NCBI RefSeq assembly: GCF_039541875.1
Contig: NZ_BAABHB010000001.1
Span: 806,001-870,000 of the forward strand
Length of the DNA: 64,000 nt
Reading direction: 5' to 3'
DNA from: Nibrella viscosa
GTDB lineage: Bacteria; Bacteroidota; Bacteroidia; Cytophagales; Spirosomataceae
Part shown: piece by piece, positions 53,495 through 61,888 of the stretch
Layout of the letters: each line of letters starts with the position of its first letter
Position numbering within the stretch: the stretch's first letter is position 1
The notes under the pieces: model-generated
Seen by the model: only the letters and a program-made list of their open reading frames with translations
What the model was told of the DNA's origin: nothing
The model's database searches: none
Program-made: the position numbers and the translations under genes

Positions 53495-54367
53495 ATGACA
53501 GTTCCAAAAGGTAAATTAATTCCCATTGGCGGGAGTGAGGCCCGGGAGCCTGGCGAAGAGGCTACCAACAGTGAGTTGCGGCAGCCTGACTTTTTTCGAT
53601 CCGGTGTGCTGAAAAGCTTCCTGAATGAGATACATAAAAAAAATCCCCGAATTGAAGTAATACCGGCCGCTTCCGAAATTCCGGCCGAAATGGGCGCTCA
53701 ATATAAGAACGCATTTGCTAAACTGGGCGTAAAAAATGTCCATGTCATGCAGCTAACCAGTGCGGAAGATGCCAATAAACCCGGCAATCTCGAACGCCTG
53801 AATAAGGCCGATGCGGTGCTGTTTACCGGGGGAGATCAAACCACCCTGATTGAAAAGCTGCTGGATACCGAATTAATCAGACACCTCCAGAAACAGTACG
53901 AGGAACGGGATTTTACCATTGCGGGTACCAGTGCCGGAGCAGCCGCCATGTCCAGGTTTGCCATTAAAGACGGAAAAAGCGCAGAATCCCTGATTAAAGG
54001 CGTGGTGGAGACCGAAAAAGGCTTGTCTTTGCTGCCGGGTGTTATTCTGGATACTCATTTTATGGAACGGGGGCGATTGCCCCGGTTAACCGAAGCCCTC
54101 CTTCGCAATCCGGGACTGGTTGGCGTTGGACTCTGTGCCGATACGGGGCTGGTCATTACTGAAGGGAACAAACTCCGGGCGATTGGCTCAGGCGGTGCGT
54201 TTGTGGTGCTGACCGATGAGTCTAAATACACCAACTACCACAAGGTACCGGAAATGGAATCGATCTATCTCGACAACCTGAAGGTGCATATTCTGGCCAA
54301 CGGTGCCGGTTTTCTCCTGAAGGAGCGCCGATTCATCCCCAGCGACCCGGTCAGCGAAACAAAATAA
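53495..54367 (+). CDS. cphB: Cyanophycinase (S51 family)
   Basis: This is a serine peptidase of 290 residues that cleaves the arginine/aspartate storage polymer cyanophycin into dipeptides. It has GKLIPIGGSE at the start, FTGGDQTTLIEKL, the nucleophile S146 in AGTSAGAAAMS and DTHFMERGRLPRL with H188, all standard for CphB. No signal peptide is visible, so it is cytoplasmic. Neither cyanophycin synthetase nor isoaspartyl dipeptidase is in the window, so its polymer must be made elsewhere in the genome or taken up. A hairpin with a T-run follows the stop. Confidence 0.93.
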   Translation: MTVPKGKLIPIGGSEAREPGEEATNSELRQPDFFRSGVLKSFLNEIHKKNPRIEVIPAASEIPAEMGAQYKNAFAKLGVKNVHVMQLTSAEDANKPGNLERLNKADAVLFTGGDQTTLIEKLLDTELIRHLQKQYEERDFTIAGTSAGAAAMSRFAIKDGKSAESLIKGVVETEKGLSLLPGVILDTHFMERGRLPRLTEALLRNPGLVGVGLCADTGLVITEGNKLRAIGSGGAFVVLTDESKYTNYHKVPEMESIYLDNLKVHILANGAGFLLKERRFIPSDPVSETK

Positions 54368-54395
54368 ACCAAACGGCCGGTTCTAAAAAGAAACG

Positions 54396-54425
54396 GGCCA
54401 GTCGCATGGTCTGGCCTGTATTTTT
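54396..54425 (+). terminator. Probable terminator after cphB
   Basis: GGCCAG (54396-54401) and CTGGCC (54411-54416) form a 6-bp stem with a 9-nt loop, followed by TGTATTTTT. It lies 28 nt after the cphB stop codon. Confidence 0.55.
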
Positions 54426-55916
54426 ATAAACAGAACTGCCGGCAGAGCCGCTGTTTGCCCAGAACCTGGGTCTGCGCTTAAAGGTGTCAGAAACTGACGG
54501 TTGTTTTCGTTTAAGCGGTAGCAGCCCAGGATTCGTTACGCAGGCGTTTGCCCAACACGGAATCCGGGGCATTTTTGCAAATGGTGGCAGGGTGACCCCT
54601 GATTGTGTTTCAATGATTTGCGTCGAATTATTTATTTTTCAGAACCTGATTAGTAAACGCAACGGGACCAATCTTCGACCATTCTGCCTGTTTAAAGTAA
54701 GGGAACGGTCCCTAGGGGGAGTCCTCTTTTCGGTAAGGCTTTCTGTTCAGACCTGATGCTCTTGCTGTTGCGGAGCGGAACCTTGCGTATCCAGACCCCG
54801 CCGGTGCTGTTACCAATGCCCGTGACGGCTGCTTCATTGCCGCCATCGGTAAGACAATCTGCTTGTCTGATCCGTTTGCTTTCTTCAGGGAATGGTAAAT
54901 CCGGGACCCGGCACTTTTCTGCGGTCTGCCAGGCCATCCGATGCCTGTTTTACTGGTTGTTGAGTAATTTTAATCCGCCCAAAAGCGTACACTCATTGTC
55001 CTCGATATACCGGCCTGTCTATACTGTTTACTTAAATGGTCAAGTTGCAACAGTCAACAGATTTTCCAACGTTCGGTTTTTCCTGATTCGGCGGGAAGGC
55101 GACAACAACGGTACGACGTATGATTTTACTCAACGATTATTTACGGTACCCAGCCTTAATTTCGCATCTGACCGGGGCCGATACCTACACCTGGCTCTCA
55201 TTACGCAACGGAAAAAAAGTGTGGCTCTCCAAACCAATCTGTTTTTTTGAGAAACGAGCACCGGTTGCCGGTCCGCCTGATAGCTTAAGTTGTTTTTTTT
55301 TCACTACCTGCAGGTGGGCTTTCAGGTCTACCGTACGAAATGCACCAAAATCTGCCGGTAGCCATACACCTTTCTTAGAATTATTGTGGTTCGAGGTAAA
55401 CTGTTCAGGCGCTCTATTGAATAGGGTGCCTGATTTTATATGATAACGTATACACATTAAGGTTAGAAAAAGTCAATTAAAAATAGCTTAAAGTCTAGTA
55501 AACGATTAACTGTAGTTGCGTAAAAATTGGTTGGAAAAAAAAAAGTCCGTACAGGAACAAAAATTCTATAGTTATTGTAGGGTTTGCATTGGAAGTTTCT
55601 GGATTATTTCCAATATTTGTCAGGGGAACTGGATTTATTCAGGATTTCTGCCTACCGTAACCGCCAGAGCTAGTGATAGCCTCTCCAGATTCAGCAAAGC
55701 TTAAGGGCTCACCTGACTCTTTTCGTAAAGCAGCCGGTGTTCTATGATGGCCGGTCAAATCGAACATAAATTGCTCGGATCATCGTAAATCTGTCTGTCA
55801 GACAGACTGGATCGGAACTGTATACGCCATCTATTCTAAGGGGATAATGGAATAGGACAGCTCCGGATTATTGGTCATTCAAAAGAAGGAGAACAGCGTA
55901 TAAACACTTATAACTA
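54426..55916. other. Decayed 1.5-kb stretch without an intact gene
   Basis: This stretch looks unlike the rest of the window. Codon patterns are poor on both strands, homopolymer runs are common (for example nine T near 55292-55300), and it becomes AT-rich after about 55420. Only one piece is recognisable: a broken LytTR gene at 55120. A 15-bp palindrome GTCTGTC-A-GACAGAC lies at 55793-55807. Open frames at 54484, 54756 and 55516 show no family features and I leave them out. Confidence 0.6.
55120..55443 (+). pseudogene. Broken LytTR DNA-binding protein
   Basis: The frame from ATG 55120 begins LNDYLRYPALISHLTGADTY then TWLSLRNGKKVWLSKPI and FFEKR, which follows the first half of stand-alone LytTR DNA-binding proteins of Bacteroidota. 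After residue ~47 the expected LP.FIRVHK and VN segments are absent, and the frame runs on into unrelated sequence to 55443. It is therefore probably truncated or frameshifted. A short functional product cannot be excluded. Confidence 0.5.
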
Positions 55917-56267
55917 ATGCGTAACGGTTATCTTGCCCTCGTTGCAGAACAGACTGATGAGAATTCAGTCCACATTCCCGGCTTCGATTTCAGTGAGCCT
56001 TCTTCTTACCCCATCGTGGTATATCCGTCCGGTATGAAACTGCTGGAATTCCTGTCTAAACAGACCAAAGCTTCGTTTCCGGAGTATATCGTACTGGATC
56101 TCGGGCAAGTCGCCGACGAGGACCTGGAAGCGATCCGGATTCTGAAAGCCGACGAGCGGTTCCGGGCCATTCCGGTACTGACCCGCCGGTTGACCAGCTC
56201 CCGCCGGTCTATATACCATGTAGAGGCTTCAAGTCAGAAGTCCTTACCGTTCGTACCCTACCAGTAG
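55917..56267 (+). CDS. Atypical stand-alone receiver-like protein
   Basis: This is a protein of 116 residues with the outline of a single-domain receiver. VVYPSGMKLLEFL, YIVLDLGQ with D61 at the phosphoacceptor position, AIRILKADERFRAIPVL, and QKSLPF with K108 near the switch position all correspond to Rcp1-like regulators. The N-terminal acidic pocket is weak (EQTDEN at 11-16) and the usual MPxMDG after the Asp is replaced by GQVADED. It may be a pseudo-receiver that is not phosphorylated in the normal way. It stands alone at the edge of the decayed stretch. Confidence 0.6.
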   Translation: MRNGYLALVAEQTDENSVHIPGFDFSEPSSYPIVVYPSGMKLLEFLSKQTKASFPEYIVLDLGQVADEDLEAIRILKADERFRAIPVLTRRLTSSRRSIYHVEASSQKSLPFVPYQ

Positions 56268-56328
56268 CCCTCTGTTCGCTACATGCTGCTGGATTAGATA
56301 ACCCCAGCTTCATACGTTCGAAATCCTA

Positions 56329-57078
56329 TCATAGGTTGTTGTAGTAACGAACCAGTTTTGCCAGGTCGGCCGCCGACCGGTAGTCGGGGTTAGCAGTCTT
56401 CAGATAGGCTTCTATCTGCGGGCGTTTGTCGGCCATTACCTCCAGCACGGCTCTTCGGCCGGGCGAAAGCTTTTGTACCTCCTGACCGGTTGCCAAATAC
56501 CACTCCGTCCGTTTAACCAATTCGTCATCCTTCGTTCCTACATTCAGGGCCGGATTATAGTTTGCTTTTTTGACAAAGATGGAATGATGGGCCAGCAGGC
56601 TCAGCTTGCCGTCGACCAGTTTTTCAAAGAAGCCCCGGACTGGAACGGCCTTCCCGGCATACTCCCTGACATTTACAAACCGGCGGTTGCCGGCATCCGG
56701 ATAACGTACCGAAAACTCTTTTACCTGATCGGCTTTTACCGCCCGCACGTCTTTGTAGCCGGCCAGGAACTCTACTTCGCCGGCCAGCAAGTCTAGTCGC
56801 ACCGCTACCTGATCGAGCGAGTCGAGTGGCGGAGCGCCCGGGGCCTGAATGGTTCGGTAGAACGTCACCTGACCGCTATGCCAGGCGGTGTCCAGGTAAT
56901 TGGTACCCAGGCGCTTTCCGGGTTCGCCCTTAAAACCAAACACCGTGTTGTTTTGCTGAATCCGGAAACCTTCCCGGTTAATCTGGTCGCGGGTAGTCTC
57001 CAGCATCGGCGATTGCTGAGCCCAAAGTTTAGTAGCCAGGAATAGCAGTACGAATAGTGCCCTGTTTTTTATATGCAT
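56329..57078 (-). CDS. Secreted protein of unknown function
   Basis: This is a protein of 249 residues with a signal peptide (ALFVLLFLATKLWAQ). It has no motif I recognise. The segments VRLDLLAGEVEFLAGYKDV, REYAGKAVPVRGFFEKLVDGKLSLLAHHSIF and a helical C-terminus (VMADKRPQIEAYLKTANPDY, YRSAADLAKLVRYYN) give me the impression of a Bacteroidota family of uncharacterised periplasmic proteins. It is divergent from the amidohydrolase gene at 57210. Confidence 0.75.
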   Translation of the reverse strand: MHIKNRALFVLLFLATKLWAQQSPMLETTRDQINREGFRIQQNNTVFGFKGEPGKRLGTNYLDTAWHSGQVTFYRTIQAPGAPPLDSLDQVAVRLDLLAGEVEFLAGYKDVRAVKADQVKEFSVRYPDAGNRRFVNVREYAGKAVPVRGFFEKLVDGKLSLLAHHSIFVKKANYNPALNVGTKDDELVKRTEWYLATGQEVQKLSPGRRAVLEVMADKRPQIEAYLKTANPDYRSAADLAKLVRYYNNL

Positions 57079-57209
57079 AGTCCAAATTTAACAGACTTTG
57101 CGTTGGGTAATTCGCAATTTCAGTACTATTTTATTTGGTATACTGCGGTTATTGGCGGACATTCATGTATTTTTGGTCTGATCACTACCCAAAAAATGCC
57201 TGATTATTT

Positions 57210-60200
57210 ATGAGAAAACGCTTTTTGACGCTCCTGCTGGCTGCCGGTCTTGCCCTGCCCGCCTGGGCGCAGGTGACGTTTCCGCGCAACGGGGTCTACG
57301 ACGAACGCCCCGGCCTCTATGCCTTCACCAACGCTACCATTGTGGTTGATCCACAAACTACCCTCGACAACGCTACCCTGCTGATCCGCAACGGCATCAT
57401 CGAAGCCGTAGGCAAGGATGTTAAGTTGCCCGCCGGTACGGTGGTCACCAATCTCCAGGGCAAACGCATCTACCCGGCACTGATCGACCTGGAATCAACT
57501 TACGGCATGCCGGAGATCAAACGGACGGCCGGGCAGAGCTTCCGCACGCCCCAGCAGCACGAGTCCACCAAAAAAGGGGCGTACTACTGGAACCAGGCCA
57601 TCCAGCCGGAAACCGATGCCGGCGCTTTGTTCAAGGTAACCGAACAAAGCGCCGACGAATTGCGCAAGCTGGGTTTCGGTGCCGTGCTGACCCACCACCA
57701 CGACGGTATTGCAAGAGGCAACGGTGCCCTGGTGTCGCTGGCCGACGACCGCGAAAACATGGTGATGCTACGGGCGGGCGTTTCGGCGCATTACTCGTTT
57801 AGCAAAGGAACCTCCACGCAGGCTTATCCCAACTCGCCGATGGGTTCGGTGGCGTTGCTGCGGCAGGCTTTTTACGATGCCGACTGGTACAAACGGGGCG
57901 GCTATAAAGAGCAGGCCAACCTCTCGCTCGATGCATTAAGCAAACAAAAAACGCTCCCCCAGATTTTTGAAGCGCCTGATAAATTCGGCATTCTGCGGGC
58001 CGATAAGATCGGTGATGAGTTTGGCATTCAATTTATTATCAAAGGTTCCGGCGATGAATACCAGCGGCTGGACGAAGTGAGAGCCACCGGGGCTTCGCTG
58101 ATTCTGCCCCTCGTGTTCCCGCAGGCCTACGATGTAGAAGATGCCTGGGATGCCGATAATGTGTCGCTGGCCGAACTCAAGCACTGGGAGATGGCCCCCG
58201 CCAACGCCGGTATGCTGGCTAAGGCTAATGTGCCGTTTGCGCTGACCTCGGCGGGCTTGCGCAACAAGGCGGAGTTCTGGACCAATCTCCGCAAAGCCAT
58301 CGAGTACGGTTTGCCCGAAACCAAAGCGCTGGAGGCTCTGACCACCGCGCCGGCCCGGCTCATTAAAGCCGATGATCTGCTGGGAACGCTGCAGAAAGGT
58401 AAACTGGCCAACTTCATCATTACCTCGGGGAATCTGTTTAGCGCCGATAATATCATCTACGAAAACTGGATTCGTGGCAACCGACACATTGTTAACGACA
58501 AAAACGTGGCCGACCTCCGGGGCACCTATGGGCTGACCATCGGCGACCAGAAGAACCTGAAACTGCTGATTACCGGTAAATCTCCCGAGAAGCCGGAGTA
58601 CCAGATTACGGTAAACGATACGATGAAGCTGACACCGAAAATAGCCGTCAGTAACGACCTGCTATCGATTCAGGTGCAGTTGGACAAAAAGCCTGGCACC
58701 GGCACCACCCGCCTGACCGGCTACCGCGAGACCGGTACCCTGCTGAAAGGCGACGGCACCCTGCCCGACGGCACGCCGGTGAAGTGGACCGCCACGCTAT
58801 CGCAGCCCTACCAGCCCGCAGTTGCCAAAGCCGATACCAGCAAACCAGCGCAGCCCGAGATTGGAAAAATACTGTACCCGTTTGTGGGCATGGGAAATCC
58901 CGAAAAGCCAAAGGCCGAAACCCTCCTGATCCGGAACGCAACCGTCTGGACCAACGAAAAAGACGGTATCCTCGGCAGCACCGATGTGCTGGTGCAGAAC
59001 GGCAAAATTGCGCAGGTGGGCAAGAACCTCACCGCTCCGGCCGGCGCTAAGGTCATCGACGGTACGGGCAAACACCTGACCAACGGCATCATCGACGAAC
59101 ACTCGCACATTGCCCTGTTCTCCGTGAACGAAGGCGGGCAGAGCAGTTCGGCCGAGGTGCGGATGGGCGATGTGGTGAACTCCGACGATATTAACATCTA
59201 CCGCCAACTGGCGGGTGGCGTCACATCATCACAACTGCTGCACGGCTCAGCCAACTCTATTGGGGGGCAGTCGGCGCTGGTGAAGCTGAAGTGGGGTGAG
59301 TCGCCGGAGAACATGCTGATTAAGGGAGCCGACGGCTTTATTAAGTTTGCCCTGGGCGAAAACGTGAAGCAGTCGAACTGGGGTATTGCCAACCCGACCC
59401 GTTTTCCGCAGACCCGTATGGGTGTAGAGCAGGTATACTTCGACCATTTTGTGCGGGCGCGTGAGTACGACAACGCCTGGAAGAAATACAATGCCCTGCC
59501 GGCCAAAGAAAAGCTGAACGCCGTGCCGCCCCACCGCGACATTGAGCTGGATGCCCTGGCCGAAATCCTGAACAAAAAGCGGTTTATCACCTGCCACAGC
59601 TACGTGCAGTCGGAGATTAACATGTTGATGAAAGTGGCCGATTCGCTGGGCTTCAAAGTAAATACCTTTACCCATATTCTGGAAGGCTATAAAGTAGCCG
59701 ACAAAATGGCTAAACACGGGGCCGGCGGCTCGTCCTTCTCCGACTGGTGGGCCTACAAAATGGAGGTGAAAGACGCCATTCCGTACAATGCCGCCCTCAT
59801 GCAGCGCGAAGGCGTGACGGTATCCATCAACTCCGACGATGCCGAAATGGCCCGCCGGTTGAACCAGGAGGCCGCCAAAACCGTCGAGTACGGTGGCATT
59901 GCCGAAGAAGATGCCTGGAAAATGGTAACCCTGAACCCCGCCAAACTGCTGCACCTGGATAACCGGCTGGGCAGTATCCAGCCCGGTAAAGATGCCGACC
60001 TGGTGCTCTGGAACAATAACCCCCTGTCGATTTACGCCCGGCCGGAGAAAACCATCATAGACGGAGCCATTTATTTCGACCTACAGGCCGAAGATCAGAA
60101 GCGGGACGTCATGCAGAAAGAACGTGCTCGTCTGATCCAGAAAATGCTGACTGCCAAAGCTGGTGGTGCGCCCACTCAGCGGGCTAACTTCCGCCGGGCC

Positions 60201-60260
60201 CGCATGTTCCACTGCGAAGACGTAGAAGGCGTAATGGCCGAAGGAGAGACGGAGAAATAG
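57210..60260 (+). CDS. Secreted double amidohydrolase-family protein, only second half with metal ligands
   Basis: This is an exported protein of 1016 residues (signal peptide 1-20) made of two amidohydrolase modules in tandem. The second half keeps the metal centre: H631 and H633 in IIDEHSHIALF, H796 in ITCHSYVQ, H822 in FTHILEGYK and D876 in INSDDAEM. It should thus be an active imidazolonepropionase/dipeptidase-like hydrolase. The first half has the same outline (GKRIYPALIDLES; FALTSAGLRN) but lacks HxH and the Asp, so it is probably structural. A homologous protein without ligands is encoded 92 bp downstream. A TATTTTTG -7-like box is at 57168-57175. The substrate is unknown. Confidence 0.87.
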   Translation: MRKRFLTLLLAAGLALPAWAQVTFPRNGVYDERPGLYAFTNATIVVDPQTTLDNATLLIRNGIIEAVGKDVKLPAGTVVTNLQGKRIYPALIDLESTYGMPEIKRTAGQSFRTPQQHESTKKGAYYWNQAIQPETDAGALFKVTEQSADELRKLGFGAVLTHHHDGIARGNGALVSLADDRENMVMLRAGVSAHYSFSKGTSTQAYPNSPMGSVALLRQAFYDADWYKRGGYKEQANLSLDALSKQKTLPQIFEAPDKFGILRADKIGDEFGIQFIIKGSGDEYQRLDEVRATGASLILPLVFPQAYDVEDAWDADNVSLAELKHWEMAPANAGMLAKANVPFALTSAGLRNKAEFWTNLRKAIEYGLPETKALEALTTAPARLIKADDLLGTLQKGKLANFIITSGNLFSADNIIYENWIRGNRHIVNDKNVADLRGTYGLTIGDQKNLKLLITGKSPEKPEYQITVNDTMKLTPKIAVSNDLLSIQVQLDKKPGTGTTRLTGYRETGTLLKGDGTLPDGTPVKWTATLSQPYQPAVAKADTSKPAQPEIGKILYPFVGMGNPEKPKAETLLIRNATVWTNEKDGILGSTDVLVQNGKIAQVGKNLTAPAGAKVIDGTGKHLTNGIIDEHSHIALFSVNEGGQSSSAEVRMGDVVNSDDINIYRQLAGGVTSSQLLHGSANSIGGQSALVKLKWGESPENMLIKGADGFIKFALGENVKQSNWGIANPTRFPQTRMGVEQVYFDHFVRAREYDNAWKKYNALPAKEKLNAVPPHRDIELDALAEILNKKRFITCHSYVQSEINMLMKVADSLGFKVNTFTHILEGYKVADKMAKHGAGGSSFSDWWAYKMEVKDAIPYNAALMQREGVTVSINSDDAEMARRLNQEAAKTVEYGGIAEEDAWKMVTLNPAKLLHLDNRLGSIQPGKDADLVLWNNNPLSIYARPEKTIIDGAIYFDLQAEDQKRDVMQKERARLIQKMLTAKAGGAPTQRANFRRARMFHCEDVEGVMAEGETEK

Positions 60261-60352
60261 GTTTAACGTTTAAGGTTTGAAGTTTAACGGTTGAGCGAGC
60301 CACCTGGTGGTTTGGAACGGAGGTACGCTCTTTCGCTCTTTATAACATTCCC

Positions 60353-61672
60353 ATGAAAAAGATTTTCACAACCATACTGGTTCTGGCCTCGCTGCAGAGT
60401 TTTGCCCAGAACCCGGCTCCGGCCCGGCCGCAGATCCGGCCAATTGCCCTGACCGGCGGTACCATTCATGTTGGTAACGGGCAGGTGATTAACAACGGTA
60501 CTATCGTGTTTGACAAGGGTGTGATCACCGCCGTCGGCGACGCTACTACGCCCTTCGACCGGAACAATACCGATGTGTACACCCTGGCCGGCAAACACCT
60601 GTATCCGGGACTTATCTCGCCGGCCTCTACGGTCGGTTTGAAGGAAGTGGCATCGGTAAAGGCAACCGTCGATGATAGCGAAATTGGGGTGCTGAACTCG
60701 AACGTACGGGCCTTGATTGCCTACAATACCGACTCGGAAGTTATCCCGACCATTCGGAACAACGGGGTGTTGATTACGCAGGCCATGCCGTCGGGCGGTA
60801 CCATCTCCGGCAGTTCGTCTATCATGCATACCGACGGCTGGAACTGGGAAGATGCCGTACTGAAGGCCGATGACGGGCTGTGGCTGAACTGGCCCAGCTA
60901 CCTCTCGCGGGAGTTCAACATGGAGGATTTCTCGGCCGGTCTGAAGAAGAACGATAAGCGCAACGAAGCTATCGCCGTGCTGAAAGCGACCTTCGCCGAT
61001 GCCAAAGCCTATAGCGAATTCAGCAGCGCAGACCCGATGAACCTGAAGCTGGAAGCCATGCGTGGCCTGTTTACCGGTGCCCGAAACCTGTACATCCGGG
61101 CCGGCTACGGCAAAGACATCGTGGAGGCCATCAAGTTTGCCAGAGAAATGGGCGTGAAGAAGCCGGTAATCGTGGGCGGTGATGAAGCCTACCGCGTGGT
61201 CGACTTTCTGAAAGAAAACAACATACCCGTTATTCTGAGCGAAGGGCATCGCCTGCCCAGCCGGCAGGATGAAGATGTAGATATGCCCTATAAGCTGCCG
61301 GGTATTCTGCAAAAAGCCGGAATCCTGGTTAGCCTGAGCTACCCCGACGAATGGTGGCGGACGCGTAACCTGCCTTTTCTGGCCGGCACAGCCGCCGGCT
61401 TCGGCATCGTCGACCGGGAAGAAGCCTTAAAACTAATTACGGCCAACAGTGCCAAAATCATGGGTATCGACAACCTGGTGGGCACGCTGGAGAAAGGCAA
61501 ACAGGCCACCCTGTTCGTCTCCAAAGGCGACGCCCTCGACATGCGCACCAACGTTGTGGAGATGGCCTTTATTCAGGGTCGCAACGTTAATCTGGACGAC
61601 AAGCATAAGCGCCTGTACGAGAAGTACCAGGAAAAGTACGGCCACAAGCGGCCTTTGGCGGAGCGTAAGTAG
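60353..61672 (+). CDS. Secreted amidohydrolase-family protein lacking metal ligands
   Basis: This is a protein of 439 residues with a signal peptide (IFTTILVLASLQSFAQ). The overall amidohydrolase layout is clear (LTGGTIHVGNGQVINNGTIV; GTLEKGKQATLFVSKGD; LITANSAKIMGID). However, the HxH position reads LISPASTVG and the late Asp position reads LAGTAAG, so no metal can be bound in the usual way. It is similar in outline to the first half of the upstream protein. The two probably work as a complex in the periplasm. Two strong inverted repeats follow the stop codon. Confidence 0.85.
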   Translation: MKKIFTTILVLASLQSFAQNPAPARPQIRPIALTGGTIHVGNGQVINNGTIVFDKGVITAVGDATTPFDRNNTDVYTLAGKHLYPGLISPASTVGLKEVASVKATVDDSEIGVLNSNVRALIAYNTDSEVIPTIRNNGVLITQAMPSGGTISGSSSIMHTDGWNWEDAVLKADDGLWLNWPSYLSREFNMEDFSAGLKKNDKRNEAIAVLKATFADAKAYSEFSSADPMNLKLEAMRGLFTGARNLYIRAGYGKDIVEAIKFAREMGVKKPVIVGGDEAYRVVDFLKENNIPVILSEGHRLPSRQDEDVDMPYKLPGILQKAGILVSLSYPDEWWRTRNLPFLAGTAAGFGIVDREEALKLITANSAKIMGIDNLVGTLEKGKQATLFVSKGDALDMRTNVVEMAFIQGRNVNLDDKHKRLYEKYQEKYGHKRPLAERK

Positions 61673-61697
61673 GGTTCAGCCGAAACGTCGGACCGCT

Positions 61698-61788
61698 CCG
61701 GCCGGCTGAGCCGCGCCAGTGGCTAAAAATGCTGGCGCACTCAAGTTAGCCGGGGTCGCCTAGCCACTATCGCGGCTCAGCCGGCCGG
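61698..61788. repeat. Large inverted repeat with 28-bp arms
   Basis: Positions 61698-61725 and 61761-61788 are reverse complements at 26 of 28 positions, separated by 35 nt. The arms are GC-rich (core CCGGCCGGCTGAGCCGCG). It lies between the amidohydrolase gene and the terminator and could be a mobile-like palindromic element or a transcript-end structure. Confidence 0.85.
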
Positions 61789-61807
61789 GAGGCTGGCTGG
61801 TACAATC

Positions 61808-61844
61808 AAAAGCGAGCCGATGACGTATCGGCTCGCTTTTTTTT
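61808..61844 (+). terminator. Strong intrinsic terminator before corA
   Basis: AAAAGCGAGCCGAT (61808-61821) and ATCGGCTCGCTTTT (61827-61840) are perfect 14-bp arms with a 5-nt loop, followed by T to 61844. It ends the amidohydrolase transcript. Confidence 0.92.
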
Positions 61845-61888
61845 AGAACTTTGCGGGATTTTAATCACTTACCAGTAACCGCCAGCGC

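Noticed and set aside
54484..55250. Open frames of 90 and 164 codons (54484-54756, 54756-55250) and an antisense frame at 54692-54937
   Set aside because: None has a ribosome-binding context, signal peptide, domain motif or normal codon use; they fall in the decayed stretch.
55516..55704. Open frame of 62 codons starting with TTG
   Set aside because: Composition is AT-rich and unlike its neighbours, and no feature supports translation.
55793..55807. Palindrome GTCTGTC-A-GACAGAC as an operator or attachment site
   Set aside because: It is single, short and without a second copy or an integrase nearby; mentioned only as part of the decayed stretch.
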